From: JAFARZ01 sp036490795
GTDB taxonomy: Bacteria; Actinomycetota; Actinomycetes; Streptosporangiales; Streptosporangiaceae
Direction of reading: 5' to 3'
DNA: 17,702 nt
Assembly: GCA_036490795.1 (NCBI GenBank)
Contig: DASXDG010000229.1
Location: 1-17,702, forward strand
Both the position numbers and the translations under genes were made by a program. The notes under the pieces are model-generated. The model was not told where the DNA came from and ran no database searches. It saw only the letters and a list, made by a program, of their open reading frames with translations. Positions 6,943 through 14,838 of this stretch are shown one piece after another; position 1 is the stretch's first letter, and every line of letters starts with the position of its first letter.

Positions 6943-8066
6943 CGTGCACTCCCCATCGTCAGCGCGATCCTTGTCCCGGACCCGGGTGCGGACGTCACGG
7001 TCAGCGTGCCGCCGGCCGCCGCCGCCCGTTCCCGCATCGACGCCAGGCCCAGCCCGGTGCCGGGGCCAGGTGCGGGCGCGGAGACGTCGAACCCGCGCCC
7101 GTCGTCGGTCACCTCAAGCCCGTTCGCGTTCAGCACCACCCGCACCCGGGTCGCGCCCGAGTGCCGCAACGCGTTGTGCAGCGCCTCCTGAGCCACCCGG
7201 TACACCGCCGCGTCCACCGCTGGACCAAACGGCGTCGCCGAAGCGGTCACCGTCACATCCACGTGGTGCGCTCGCCCGGCCAGCACCGCGTACCGGCGCA
7301 GCGACTCGGCCAGGCCGGCCTCCGCCAGGTCCGGTGGGGCCAGGCCGTCGATGATCGCGCGCAGTTCCGCGTGCGCCTCCGCGCCGAGCGTCCCCACCGC
7401 CTCGATTTCCCGGCTGGCGCCCGGGCAGTCGCCCCGGTCGCCGAGCACCGCCGCCGCCCGTGCGTGCGCCCTGATCGAGAACAGCTTCTGCGTGACGGCG
7501 TCGTGCAGGTCGCGGGCCAGCCGGGCGCGCTCCTCGAGCACGGACAGCTCGCGGGAGCGCTCGTACAGCCTGGCGTTGGTGATCGCGATCGCCGCGTGCG
7601 TCGCGAACAGGGACAGGATCTCCTCGTCGCGTTCGGTGAAACCGGAACTCTTCGCGGTGGACTTGTTCGCGGCGAAGATGATGCCGAGCACCTTGTCCCC
7701 GTCTTTCACCGGAACGCCGAGGAAGTGCGACATCCGGGGATGGTGCGCCGGCCAGCCCCAGAACCTCGGGTCCGCGCTGATATCGGCGAGGCGCTCTGGC
7801 TTGCCCTCGGTGAGCAGGACGCCGAGCATCCCGTGCCGGCGCGGCAGCGGCCCGATGGCCTCCTGCTCCTGTTCGCTGATCCCGTCGAACACGAACTCGG
7901 CGAACGAGTCGCCCGCGTCGGGCACGCCGATCGCCGCGTAGCGCGCGCCGACCAGGGACCGGGCCGAACTCACGATCACCTGCAGCACGTCGCGGACGGA
8001 CATCTGCCTGGTCACAGACAGTACCGCCTGGCTGACGCGATACAGCTCGGAGAGGGAGTCACCCAT
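6939..8066 (-). CDS. GAF-domain sensor histidine kinase (NarL-partner, HisKA_3 type)
   Basis: 375 residues from ATG at 8066, chosen because MGDSLSELYRVSQAVLSV opens the GAF domain; a longer reading to 8447 would run antisense through the SDR gene. GAF spans about 15-165 (HPRMSHFLGVPVKDGDKVLGIIF). The dimerisation/phosphotransfer segment LEERARLARDLHDAVTQKLFSI has His188. The ATPase domain shows the N-box RVAQEALHNALRHSGA, G1 DDGRGFD and G2 GTGLGLASMRERA. There is no membrane segment, so it senses a cytoplasmic signal through GAF, as DevS-like kinases do; whether a heme or other ligand is bound cannot be read from the sequence. It is first in the operon with the response regulator. Only a weak GGGAGA lies upstream. 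Confidence 0.93.
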   Translation of the reverse strand: MGDSLSELYRVSQAVLSVTRQMSVRDVLQVIVSSARSLVGARYAAIGVPDAGDSFAEFVFDGISEQEQEAIGPLPRRHGMLGVLLTEGKPERLADISADPRFWGWPAHHPRMSHFLGVPVKDGDKVLGIIFAANKSTAKSSGFTERDEEILSLFATHAAIAITNARLYERSRELSVLEERARLARDLHDAVTQKLFSIRAHARAAAVLGDRGDCPGASREIEAVGTLGAEAHAELRAIIDGLAPPDLAEAGLAESLRRYAVLAGRAHHVDVTVTASATPFGPAVDAAVYRVAQEALHNALRHSGATRVRVVLNANGLEVTDDGRGFDVSAPAPGPGTGLGLASMRERAAAAGGTLTVTSAPGSGTRIALTMGSAR

Positions 8067-8111
8067 AGCTACTGACGGTATCTCCCGCCGGCGGCCCGCA
8101 CATCGGGCGGC

Positions 8112-8123
8112 GGTCCTAGGACC
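8112..8123. promoter_or_regulatory. Candidate operator palindrome GGTCCTAGGACC
   Basis: A perfect 12-bp palindrome in the 124-bp divergent region between the kinase gene and the SDR gene. NarL/DevR-family regulators bind inverted repeats with GGAC/GTCC half sites, so this could be an autoregulatory site. A second partial GGACC half site follows at 8134-8138. The match is by shape only. Confidence 0.35.
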
Positions 8124-8190
8124 ATCGGCGCAGGACCAGGGCGACGCCCGGCCGATGTAATCGGGCCGTGCCGAACCTAGCGTCGAGAGC

Positions 8191-8877
8191 ATGAACAACC
8201 AGATCGCGCTTGTCACAGGGGCCTCCCGCGGACTGGGCCTGGCGCTGGCCAGCGCCCTGTCCCGCGAGGGATACACGCTCATCATCGACGCCAGGGATTG
8301 CGACGCCCTGGCCAAGGCCGCCGCCGAGATCGGCGGGCAGGTCACCGCCATTCCCGGCGACATCGCCGATCCGGCCCACCGGGCCGAACTCGCCACGGCA
8401 GTCCAGGCCGCCGGCGGCCTGGACCTGCTGGTCAACAACGCCGGCACGCTCGGCGCCCACCCGCTGCCCGCGCTGGCCGACTACCCGGTGGCCGAGCTGC
8501 GCACCGTGTTCGAGGTGAACGTCATCGCGCCGGTCGCGCTGACCCAGCTGCTGCTGCCGCCGCTGCGGGGGCGCGGCGGAGCCGTGCTGAACATCACCTC
8601 GGACGCCGCCGTGGAGGCGTACGCCGGCTGGGGCGGGTACGGGGCCGCCAAGGCCGCGCTCGAGCAGGCCTCCAACGTGCTCGCCGCCGAGGAACAGACC
8701 GTGCGGGTGTGGTGGGCCGACCCGGGTGACCTGCGCACCGAGATGCATCAGCAGGCGTTCCCCGGCGAGGACATCTCGGACCGCCCGCTGCCCGGCGCCG
8801 TCGTGCCCGGGTTCCTGCGGCTGATCGGCGAACGGCTGCCCAACGGCCGCTACCGCGCGCAGGAGCTGCTGTCATGA
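8191..8877 (+). CDS. Short-chain dehydrogenase/reductase (SDR)
   Basis: 228 residues, a typical single-domain classical SDR of slightly short length. The nucleotide-binding TGASRGLG is at about 9-16, NNAG at about 87-90, and the catalytic set is Ser in NITSDA, Tyr and Lys in YGAAK. The substrate cannot be inferred. The loop after the catalytic Lys reads ADPGDLRTEM, the family's PG motif. The stop overlaps the start of the QueA-like gene (ATGA at 8874-8877), and AGGAG for that gene lies inside this one, so the two are translationally coupled and probably act together. A short GAGAG sits almost directly before the ATG, giving a weak ribosome-binding site. Confidence 0.93.
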   Translation: MNNQIALVTGASRGLGLALASALSREGYTLIIDARDCDALAKAAAEIGGQVTAIPGDIADPAHRAELATAVQAAGGLDLLVNNAGTLGAHPLPALADYPVAELRTVFEVNVIAPVALTQLLLPPLRGRGGAVLNITSDAAVEAYAGWGGYGAAKAALEQASNVLAAEEQTVRVWWADPGDLRTEMHQQAFPGEDISDRPLPGAVVPGFLRLIGERLPNGRYRAQELLS

Positions 8878-9890
8878 CCGCCGTGATGGATTTCGCGCTG
8901 CCCGCGGAACTGGAGGCGCACGAGCCGGCCGAGCACCGGGGCGTGCCGAGAGACGCGGTCCGGATGCTGGTCAGCAGGGGTTCGGCCGATTCGGTGACCC
9001 ATCACGTCTTCGGCGAGCTGCCCGGCCTGCTCCGCCCCGGCGACCTGCTGGTGGTGAACACCAGCGGCACGCTGCCCGCGGCCGTGCGGATCGAGGACCA
9101 GCTCAGCGCGCACTTTTCCACAGCTCTCGCCGACGGCTCATGGCTAGTGGAATTCAGAGGTCATAACTCCACTGGTACCTCTCCCGCGCACCTGGACCGC
9201 CCGGCGGGCTCGACCGTGACATTGCCGGGCGGTGCCGTCCTCACGCTGGAGTGCCCGGTTTCCTGGCGGCTGTGGCGGGCCAGGCTGTCCACCGCCGTCG
9301 TGCCGTACCTGCTCAGGCACGGCAAGCCGATCCGCTACTCGTACGTGGGCCAGGACTGGGACATCGCCGACTATCAGACGGTGTTCGCCCGGATCCCCGG
9401 TAGCGCCGAGATGCCGAGCGCCAGCCGGCCGTTCACCCCCGCCGTGGTCACCGAACTGGCCGCGCGCGGCGTGCTGATCGCGCCGGTCACGCTGCACACC
9501 GGGGTGTCGTCGCTGGAGGAGGGCGAGGATCCGTATCCGGAGCCGTTCGACGTGCCGCCCGCCACCGCCCGGCTGGTCAACCACGTCCGCTGGGACGGCG
9601 GCCGGGTGATCGCGGCGGGGACCACGGTGGTCCGTGCCCTGGAAACCTGCGTGGATTCCGACGGGCTGGTCTGGCCGTCGGCGGGCTGGACGTCGCACGT
9701 GGTGACCCCGCTTACCGGGGTGCGGGCGGCCGACGGGCTGCTCACCGGGCTGCACGAACCGCGTTCCTCGCATCTGCGGATGCTGGAGGCATTCGCCGGC
9801 CCGGACCTGCTCCGCCGTTGCTACGAAGAAGCGGTCCGGGCCGGGTACCTGTGGCACGAGTTCGGTGACGTGCACCTGATGCTGCCCTGA
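8874..9890 (+). CDS. QueA-like protein (S-adenosylmethionine:tRNA ribosyltransferase-isomerase family), divergent
   Basis: 338 residues, close to QueA length. The fold can be followed throughout: DFALPAELEAHEP, LRPGDLLVVNTSGTLPAAVR, DYQTVFARIPGSAEMPSASRPFTP, GVLIAPVTLHTGVSS, GGRVIAAGTTVVRALE and HEPRSSHLRMLEAFAG. QueA adds the cyclopentenediol moiety of queuosine to tRNA using S-adenosylmethionine. Several signature stretches differ: NDTRVIPAR is NTSGTLPAAV, PTAGLHFT is PSASRPFT, and the MHSE segment is absent. No other queuosine gene is in the window. This is probably an actinobacterial QueA paralogue of unknown reaction, coupled to the SDR gene before it. AGGAG at 8861-8865 supports the start. 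Confidence 0.85.
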   Translation: MTAVMDFALPAELEAHEPAEHRGVPRDAVRMLVSRGSADSVTHHVFGELPGLLRPGDLLVVNTSGTLPAAVRIEDQLSAHFSTALADGSWLVEFRGHNSTGTSPAHLDRPAGSTVTLPGGAVLTLECPVSWRLWRARLSTAVVPYLLRHGKPIRYSYVGQDWDIADYQTVFARIPGSAEMPSASRPFTPAVVTELAARGVLIAPVTLHTGVSSLEEGEDPYPEPFDVPPATARLVNHVRWDGGRVIAAGTTVVRALETCVDSDGLVWPSAGWTSHVVTPLTGVRAADGLLTGLHEPRSSHLRMLEAFAGPDLLRRCYEEAVRAGYLWHEFGDVHLMLP

Positions 9891-9899
9891 CCCGGTTGC

Positions 9900-9917
9900 C
9901 GGGTAGCCTTTTACCCG
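9900..9917 (+). promoter_or_regulatory. Small hairpin directly before serB
   Basis: CGGGTA (9900-9905), loop GCCTTT, TACCCG (9912-9917), ending 3 bases before the serB ATG. No Shine-Dalgarno sequence is visible in this 30-bp gap, so the hairpin occupies the initiation region. It may affect coupling to the QueA-like gene upstream or be chance. Confidence 0.35.
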
Positions 9918-9920
9918 ACG

Positions 9921-11102
9921 ATGAAGACGACGCTGCTGATCACGCTCGCCGGGTCGGACCGCCCCGGGGTTACCTCCCGGCTATTCGGCGTACTGTCGCC
10001 GCACAAACTCGCGGTGCTGGACATCGAGCAGGTGGTGATCCGGGGCAAGCTGGTGCTTGGCGTTCTGCTCAGCCCGGGAGGCTCCGCGCTCGACCTGACC
10101 GGCATCCACCAGGCGGTCAGCGAACTGGCGGACGAGCTCGGGCTGACCGCTGAGATCACCACCGGGCCCGGCCCGGCCGGCCCGGGTAGCCGGCGCGGCC
10201 GGCTCCACGTCACGCTCCTCGGCAGCCCGCTGACTCCGGGCGCGATCGCCACGATCGCCGGGCAGATCGCGGCGCGCGGCGCGAACATCGACCGGATCGG
10301 CAGGCTGGCCCAGCGGCCGGTGACCTGCATAGAGCTGGACGTCTCCGGCGGCGACCCGGACGTGCTGCGGACCGCACTGGCCCGTGCCGCGCTCGATCAC
10401 GGGGTTGATGTCGCGGTACAGCGCGGCGGCCTGCACCGCCGTGCCATGCGGCTGATCGTCATGGACGTGGATTCCACGCTCATCCAGGACGAGGTGATCG
10501 ACCTGCTCGCCGACCGGGCCGGGTGCGCGCCCCAGGTGGCGAAAGTCACCGAGGCGGCCATGCGCGGCGAACTGGACTTCGCCGCCTCGCTGGCCGAGCG
10601 TGTCTCGCTGCTCGCCGGGCTCCCCGTGTCCGCGCTCGACGAGGTCCGCGGCCAGCTGCGGCTGACTCCCGGCGCGCGCACGCTGATCGCGACGCTGAAG
10701 CGGCTCGGCTACAAGTTCGGCATCGTCAGCGGCGGGTTCAGTCAGGTGATAGCGCCGCTCGCGGACGAACTCGGCATCGACTACGTACTGGCCAACACCC
10801 TTGAGGCCGCCGACGGCAAGCTCACCGGGCGGGTGACCGGACCGGTGATCGACCGGGCGGGTAAGGCGACCGCGCTGCGCGAGTTCGCGGCCCAGGCGGG
10901 GGTGCCGCTGTCGCAGACGGTCGCGGTGGGCGATGGCGCCAACGACCTGGACATGATCGCCGCGGCCGGGCTCGGCGTCGCGTTCAACGCCAAGCCGCTG
11001 GTCCGCGACGCCGCGGACACGTCGGTGAGCTTCCCGCACCTGGACGCCATCTTGTACCTGCTCGGCATCGCGCACGACGACGTAGAACCCGCCGAAGGCT
11101 GA
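9921..11102 (+). CDS. serB: Phosphoserine phosphatase SerB
   Basis: 393 residues; hydrolyses O-phosphoserine, the last step of serine synthesis. Two ACT-like regions (about 1-80, TLLITLAGSDRPGVTSRLFG; about 95-165) are followed by the HAD phosphatase domain: nucleophile motif DVDSTL with D182 and D184, the SGGFSQV motif, and GDGANDLDM with metal-binding Asp near 337. This is the long, ACT-bearing form usual in actinobacteria such as mycobacterial SerB2. The ACT regions are expected to bind serine or other amino acids for feedback. It lies 30 bp after the QueA-like gene and may be read through from it. Confidence 0.96.
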   Translation: MKTTLLITLAGSDRPGVTSRLFGVLSPHKLAVLDIEQVVIRGKLVLGVLLSPGGSALDLTGIHQAVSELADELGLTAEITTGPGPAGPGSRRGRLHVTLLGSPLTPGAIATIAGQIAARGANIDRIGRLAQRPVTCIELDVSGGDPDVLRTALARAALDHGVDVAVQRGGLHRRAMRLIVMDVDSTLIQDEVIDLLADRAGCAPQVAKVTEAAMRGELDFAASLAERVSLLAGLPVSALDEVRGQLRLTPGARTLIATLKRLGYKFGIVSGGFSQVIAPLADELGIDYVLANTLEAADGKLTGRVTGPVIDRAGKATALREFAAQAGVPLSQTVAVGDGANDLDMIAAAGLGVAFNAKPLVRDAADTSVSFPHLDAILYLLGIAHDDVEPAEG

Positions 11103-11159
11103 CCCGCCCGCCGCCCGGGTACCTCCGGGCACAAGCACCACCGTTAGTTATGACATTAA

Positions 11160-11205
11160 GTGGAGAGTAAGGGGTCGGATTCGACCCCTTACTCTCCACG
11201 CTTTT
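11160..11205. terminator. Perfect 18-bp stem between convergent serB and hppA
   Basis: GTGGAGAGTAAGGGGTCG (11160-11177), loop GATT, and its exact complement at 11182-11199, followed on the plus strand by GCTTTT. It lies about 60 bp after the serB stop and 20 bp after the hppA stop, so it can terminate both convergent transcripts; the T-run favours serB. Confidence 0.8.
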
Positions 11206-11220
11206 AGCAGTAGGGAAAAC

Positions 11221-13623
11221 CTACGGGGTACTGCGGTCGCCGTCGACGGCCTCGGCCGGCTCGATGGACTCCATCGTCTCGTCTACCTCGATCGCCTCGG
11301 GGCTTTCGCCCTCGACGGCCGGGGAGACGGCGCCGGTCACTTCGGTGCTGACCGGGGCGGTGTCGTCCAAGCCAGCCGAGCGGCGCTTGGAGTACACGAT
11401 CGCCGCGACGATGATCGCGATGGCCACGACCGGCACGGCAATGCGCAGGCCGGTGTTGTGCGCGTACTTGACCACGCTGCTGGCGATCAGCAGCGAGACC
11501 AGGTTCGTCACCTTGATCAGCGGGTTGATGGCCGGGCCAGCGGTGTCCTTGAACGGGTCACCGACCGTGTCACCGACGACGGTGGCGGCGTGCGCCTCAG
11601 AACCCTTGCCGCCGTGGTTGCCGTCCTCGACCAGCTTCTTGGCATTATCCCAGGCACCACCGGAGTTGGCCAGGAAGACCGCCATCAGCACGCCGGCCGC
11701 GATCGCGCCGGCCAGGTAGGAGCCGAGCGGAGCGTAGCCGAGCGCGAACCCGACCGCGATCGGGGTCAGCACGGCGAGCAGACCGGGCGTCACCAGCTCG
11801 CGCAGCGAGTCGCGGGTGCAGATGTCCACCACGGGGCCGTACTCGGGCTTCTCGGTGTAGTCCATGATGCCCGGGTGCTCGCGGAACTGCTTGCGCACCT
11901 CGAGCACGACCCGCTGCGCCGCGCGGCCCACAGCCATGATCAGCAGGCTGGAGAACAGGAACACGACAGCGGCGCCGAGGATGACGCCGACCAGGACGTT
12001 CGGCCTGGCGACGTCCAGGCTGAACGTGTTGCCGGCGCTGCCGAGCGCGTCCGACACCTGAGTGCGGAACGAGCCGAACAGCGCGGTCGCGGCGAGCACT
12101 GCCGTCGCGATCGCGATGCCCTTGGTGATCGCCTTGGTGGTGTTGCCGATCGCGTCCAGCTGGGTGAGTGCCTTCGCGGCGTCGCCCTCGACGTCGCCGG
12201 ACATCTCCGCGATGCCCTGCGCGTTGTCGGTCACCGGACCGAACGAGTCCATGGACACGATGACGCCGACCGTGGTCAGCAGGCCGACACCGGCCATGGC
12301 GACCGCGAACAGCGCGATCGTCGCGTTGCCGGTAGCCAGCAGGTAGGCGCCGAACACCGCGCCGCCGATCAGCAGCGCGGAGTAGACGCCGGACTCCATG
12401 CCGGACGCGATGCCGGACAAGATGACGGTCGCCGCACCAGTCTCAGAACTCTGCCCGATGTCCCGCACCGGGCGCCGGGTCGTCTCGGTGAAGTAACCGG
12501 TGAGCAACTGGATGGCGCTGGCCAGGACCAGGCCGATCAGCACCGCCCCGAACGCGATCCAGCGCGGGTTGCCGTTGAAGTTGTGGATCGCGGCGTCGCT
12601 GACGCCCTTGAAGCTGCTGAACTTGGCGGGCAGGAACGTGAACGACGCGATCGCGACGCCGATGGCCGAGACCACCGCGGAGATGAAGAACCCGCGGTTG
12701 ATCGAGGTCATGCCGCTGCGGTCGCCGCTGCGCGGTCGCACCGCGAAGATGCCGATCACCGCGGTGATCACGCCGATGCCGGTCACGATCAGCGGAAACA
12801 CCAGGCCGTCGTTGCCGAATGCCACCTGACCAAGGATCAGCGCGGCGACCAGCATGACCGAGTAGGACTCGAACAGGTCCGCCGCCATGCCGGCGCAGTC
12901 ACCCACGTTGTCGCCGACGTTGTCCGCGATCGTCGCCGCGTTGCGCGGGTCGTCCTCGGGGATGCCCTGCTCGACCTTGCCGACCAGGTCCGCGCCCACG
13001 TCGGCGGCCTTGGTGTAGATTCCGCCGCCGACACGCATGAACATGGCCAGCAGCGCGGCACCCAGGCCGAAGCCTTCCAGCACGTCGGGCGAGTTGCCCT
13101 TGTACGCGATCACCACGATGGCGACGCCGAACAGGCCTAGGCCGACGGTGAACATGCCGGCCACGCCGCCGGTGCGGAACGCTATGCGCATCGCGCGCTG
13201 CTCACCGCCCTCACGGGCCGCGGCCGCGACGCGCACGTTGCCGCGCACGCACAGCGACATGCCGGTGAATCCGGTCAGCGCGGAGAACAGCGCACCGACC
13301 AGGAAGAAGCCGCTACGGCCCCAGCGGACGCTGGCACCGCCATCCGTCACCGGCAGCAGCAGCAGCACGAAGAACAAGATGACGACGAAGACGCTGAGGG
13401 TCTTGAACTGACGGCGCAGGTATGCGGCAGCGCCTTCCTGCACGGCACGCGCGATCTCTTGCATCCGCTGCGTGCCCTGGCTTGCCGCGAGCACCTCTTT
13501 AACCAGCACGCCGGCGACGCCGAGCGCGAGCAGCCCGATGACCGCGACGATCACAACCCAGGTCAGGTTGGAGCCGCTCACAGTGGCTGTTGGTGCAGCC
13601 GCTGCGAGGAAATGCCTGTACAA
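11221..13623 (-). CDS. hppA: Membrane H+-translocating inorganic pyrophosphatase
   Basis: 800 residues with about 16 hydrophobic helices. It couples PPi hydrolysis to proton export. The substrate site is intact: GGGIYTKAADVGADLVGKVE (199-218) and DDPRNAATIADNVGDNVGDCAGMAADLFESY (224-254), plus the late DNAKKLVEDG and GDPFKDTAGPAINPLIK motifs. In GNTTKA the position after TT is Lys (K497), which marks the K+-independent subfamily. The C-terminus carries an acidic tail of about 50 residues (from GLDDTAP). The start is TTG at 13623, fixed by AGGAGG 5 bases upstream. It follows the bldG/anti-sigma pair, as in Streptomyces, but with its own 200-bp leader. Confidence 0.97.
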   Translation of the reverse strand: MYRHFLAAAAPTATVSGSNLTWVVIVAVIGLLALGVAGVLVKEVLAASQGTQRMQEIARAVQEGAAAYLRRQFKTLSVFVVILFFVLLLLPVTDGGASVRWGRSGFFLVGALFSALTGFTGMSLCVRGNVRVAAAAREGGEQRAMRIAFRTGGVAGMFTVGLGLFGVAIVVIAYKGNSPDVLEGFGLGAALLAMFMRVGGGIYTKAADVGADLVGKVEQGIPEDDPRNAATIADNVGDNVGDCAGMAADLFESYSVMLVAALILGQVAFGNDGLVFPLIVTGIGVITAVIGIFAVRPRSGDRSGMTSINRGFFISAVVSAIGVAIASFTFLPAKFSSFKGVSDAAIHNFNGNPRWIAFGAVLIGLVLASAIQLLTGYFTETTRRPVRDIGQSSETGAATVILSGIASGMESGVYSALLIGGAVFGAYLLATGNATIALFAVAMAGVGLLTTVGVIVSMDSFGPVTDNAQGIAEMSGDVEGDAAKALTQLDAIGNTTKAITKGIAIATAVLAATALFGSFRTQVSDALGSAGNTFSLDVARPNVLVGVILGAAVVFLFSSLLIMAVGRAAQRVVLEVRKQFREHPGIMDYTEKPEYGPVVDICTRDSLRELVTPGLLAVLTPIAVGFALGYAPLGSYLAGAIAAGVLMAVFLANSGGAWDNAKKLVEDGNHGGKGSEAHAATVVGDTVGDPFKDTAGPAINPLIKVTNLVSLLIASSVVKYAHNTGLRIAVPVVAIAIIVAAIVYSKRRSAGLDDTAPVSTEVTGAVSPAVEGESPEAIEVDETMESIEPAEAVDGDRSTP

Positions 13624-13628
13624 ATCGA

Positions 13629-13634
13629 CCTCCT
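13629..13634 (-). promoter_or_regulatory. Ribosome-binding site of hppA, deciding a TTG start
   Basis: AGGAGG on the minus strand, 5 bases before TTG at 13623-13621. No ATG or GTG in frame is as well placed. It overlaps one of two CCTGGGTATCCCAGG-type palindromes. Confidence 0.8.
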
Positions 13635-13672
13635 GTGTATCCCAGGACAGGTTGCCCCTGGGTATCCCAGGG
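13632..13672. promoter_or_regulatory. Two TAT-centred palindromes in the hppA leader
   Basis: CCCTGGGTATCCCAGGG (13656-13672) is a perfect inverted repeat with a TAT centre. CCTGTGTATCCCAGG (13632-13646) is a near copy, 25 bp away, overlapping the hppA Shine-Dalgarno. They could be operator sites or RNA hairpins masking the ribosome-binding site. Confidence 0.45.
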
Positions 13673-13825
13673 AGAAGTAGACCGGAAGAAACAAGTGGCC
13701 GGGAGTCTACGCACGCACGCCGTCAACCGGGAACCCGGGAGTAATCCTAACATTTCCGAGATCTTATCGTTACCCATGCGAGAGGCAGCGGTGACCTGCC
13801 GCCGATGTCGCGGCAAACCGTCGTC

Positions 13826-14293
13826 TCAGACGCGATCGGCCTCGGCACCGAGCGCGGCGGGCCAGGTCATCCTGACGCTGACCCCCGATCCGGTCGCCGA
13901 TATCCGGACGTCGTCGGCGAGGCCGGAGATAACCGCGAGGCCGAATCCGGCCGGTATGGCGGTGTTTAGCTGGCCGGCGGAGTCGCCTTGGCCGGCTTCA
14001 CTTCCCTGGGCGCCGTTCGCCGTGCCGTTCGTCATCGGCGCAGACGGCACCGAGTCCCTGACGATGACCTCGAAACGCTCGCCAAGATCGGTCATCTCGA
14101 TCCTGACCGGTTCCGCCGGACAGTGACGACGATGCGCCTCAACCGCACGCGAACAGGCTTCGCCCACCGCGAGGCGCACCTCGTCAAGCAATTCTTCGTC
14201 GACACCGCTGCGCCGCGCCACAGCGGTCGCGACGAGGCGAGCGGTGCGTACGTGCGCGGGCAGCGGCGTGAACGCTACTTCGACCGTGGCCAT
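13826..14293 (-). CDS. Anti-sigma factor of the BldG locus (HATPase_c, RsbW-like; SCO3548 type)
   Basis: 155 residues, a GHKL ATPase-fold protein: EVRLAVGEACSRAVEAH (38-54) is the N-box region and PAGFGLAVISGLADDV (114-129) the G-box. In Streptomyces coelicolor the equivalent protein encoded after bldG (SCO3548) is antagonised by BldG. The usual N-box Asn (EAxxN) is Arg49 here, and residues about 81-113 form a low-complexity Gly/Ser/Ala insertion. If Mg-ATP binding depends on that Asn, kinase activity may be altered. It starts 24 bp after bldG on the same strand. The ribosome-binding site is weak, suggesting coupling to bldG. Its sigma factor target is not in the window. Confidence 0.88.
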   Translation of the reverse strand: MATVEVAFTPLPAHVRTARLVATAVARRSGVDEELLDEVRLAVGEACSRAVEAHRRHCPAEPVRIEMTDLGERFEVIVRDSVPSAPMTNGTANGAQGSEAGQGDSAGQLNTAIPAGFGLAVISGLADDVRISATGSGVSVRMTWPAALGAEADRV

Positions 14294-14317
14294 CTCGGGA
14301 AGGCCTGCCCGGCCGGT

Positions 14318-14668
14318 TTACTTCTCGGATTTCCGGGTCGCGATGGCCAGGTCCACTGTGTCGTGGATACCGAACACCTTCGTGAGACCGGTGATCCGGA
14401 AGATCTTGAGAATGCGCTCCTGCGTGCACACCAGATCCAGCGAACCATCGTGAGCGCGCACTCGCTTCAGACCGCCCACCAGGACGCCGAGGCCGGTGGA
14501 GTCGAGGAACTCGACCTTCGCCATGTTCACGACGAGCTGGTAGTTGTTCTTGTTGACGAGATCGATCAGCAGCTCACGGAGCCGCGGCGCCGTGTAAACG
14601 TCGATTTCGCCCTCAACGTCGACGACTTCAATGCCGTCCTTGTTGTAGTGACCCAGCTTCAGATCCAC
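14318..14668 (-). CDS. bldG: Anti-sigma factor antagonist BldG (STAS domain)
   Basis: 116 residues from GTG at 14668. The STAS domain reads VEGEIDVYTAPRLRELLIDL, then FLDSTGLGVLVGGLKRVRAHDGSLDLVC and ERILKIFRITGLTKVF, very close to Streptomyces BldG. With this start the phosphorylatable Ser in DSTGLG is residue 57, the known BldG position; an upstream GTG at 14689 would add seven residues but would put AGGAGG inside the gene. BldG is phosphorylated by partner anti-sigma proteins and, when unphosphorylated, releases sigma factors, controlling aerial growth and antibiotic production in Streptomyces. It forms an operon with the anti-sigma gene and is divergent from the helicase. Confidence 0.95.
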   Translation of the reverse strand: MDLKLGHYNKDGIEVVDVEGEIDVYTAPRLRELLIDLVNKNNYQLVVNMAKVEFLDSTGLGVLVGGLKRVRAHDGSLDLVCTQERILKIFRITGLTKVFGIHDTVDLAIATRKSEK

Positions 14669-14672
14669 AAAT

Positions 14673-14678
14673 CCTCCT
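14673..14678 (-). promoter_or_regulatory. Ribosome-binding site of bldG
   Basis: AGGAGG on the minus strand, 4 bases before GTG at 14668; it decides between this start and the longer frame beginning at 14689. Confidence 0.8.
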
Positions 14679-14838
14679 GCGCCATGCACGGCGTCTTGTC
14701 AGCGTCCTACCCCGGCGCGCGGGCTCGACCACCGGAGCGCGGGTGAATCCTTCTGCCGCATTCAACCACGCTCCGATGTCATGTCTATACGTAATCATGC
14801 CTCCGGACATCCGCCAACGGATGAGACACTGAAAACCT

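Noticed and set aside
8067..8447. N-terminal extension of the histidine kinase to 8447
   Set aside because: It lacks domain similarity, reads antisense through the SDR gene start and covers the divergent promoter region; the GAF domain begins right after the ATG at 8066.
11458..13140. 560-codon plus-strand frame opposite hppA
   Set aside because: His/Asp/Arg-rich composition typical of an antisense shadow of a GC-rich gene; the opposite strand is an unmistakable pyrophosphatase.
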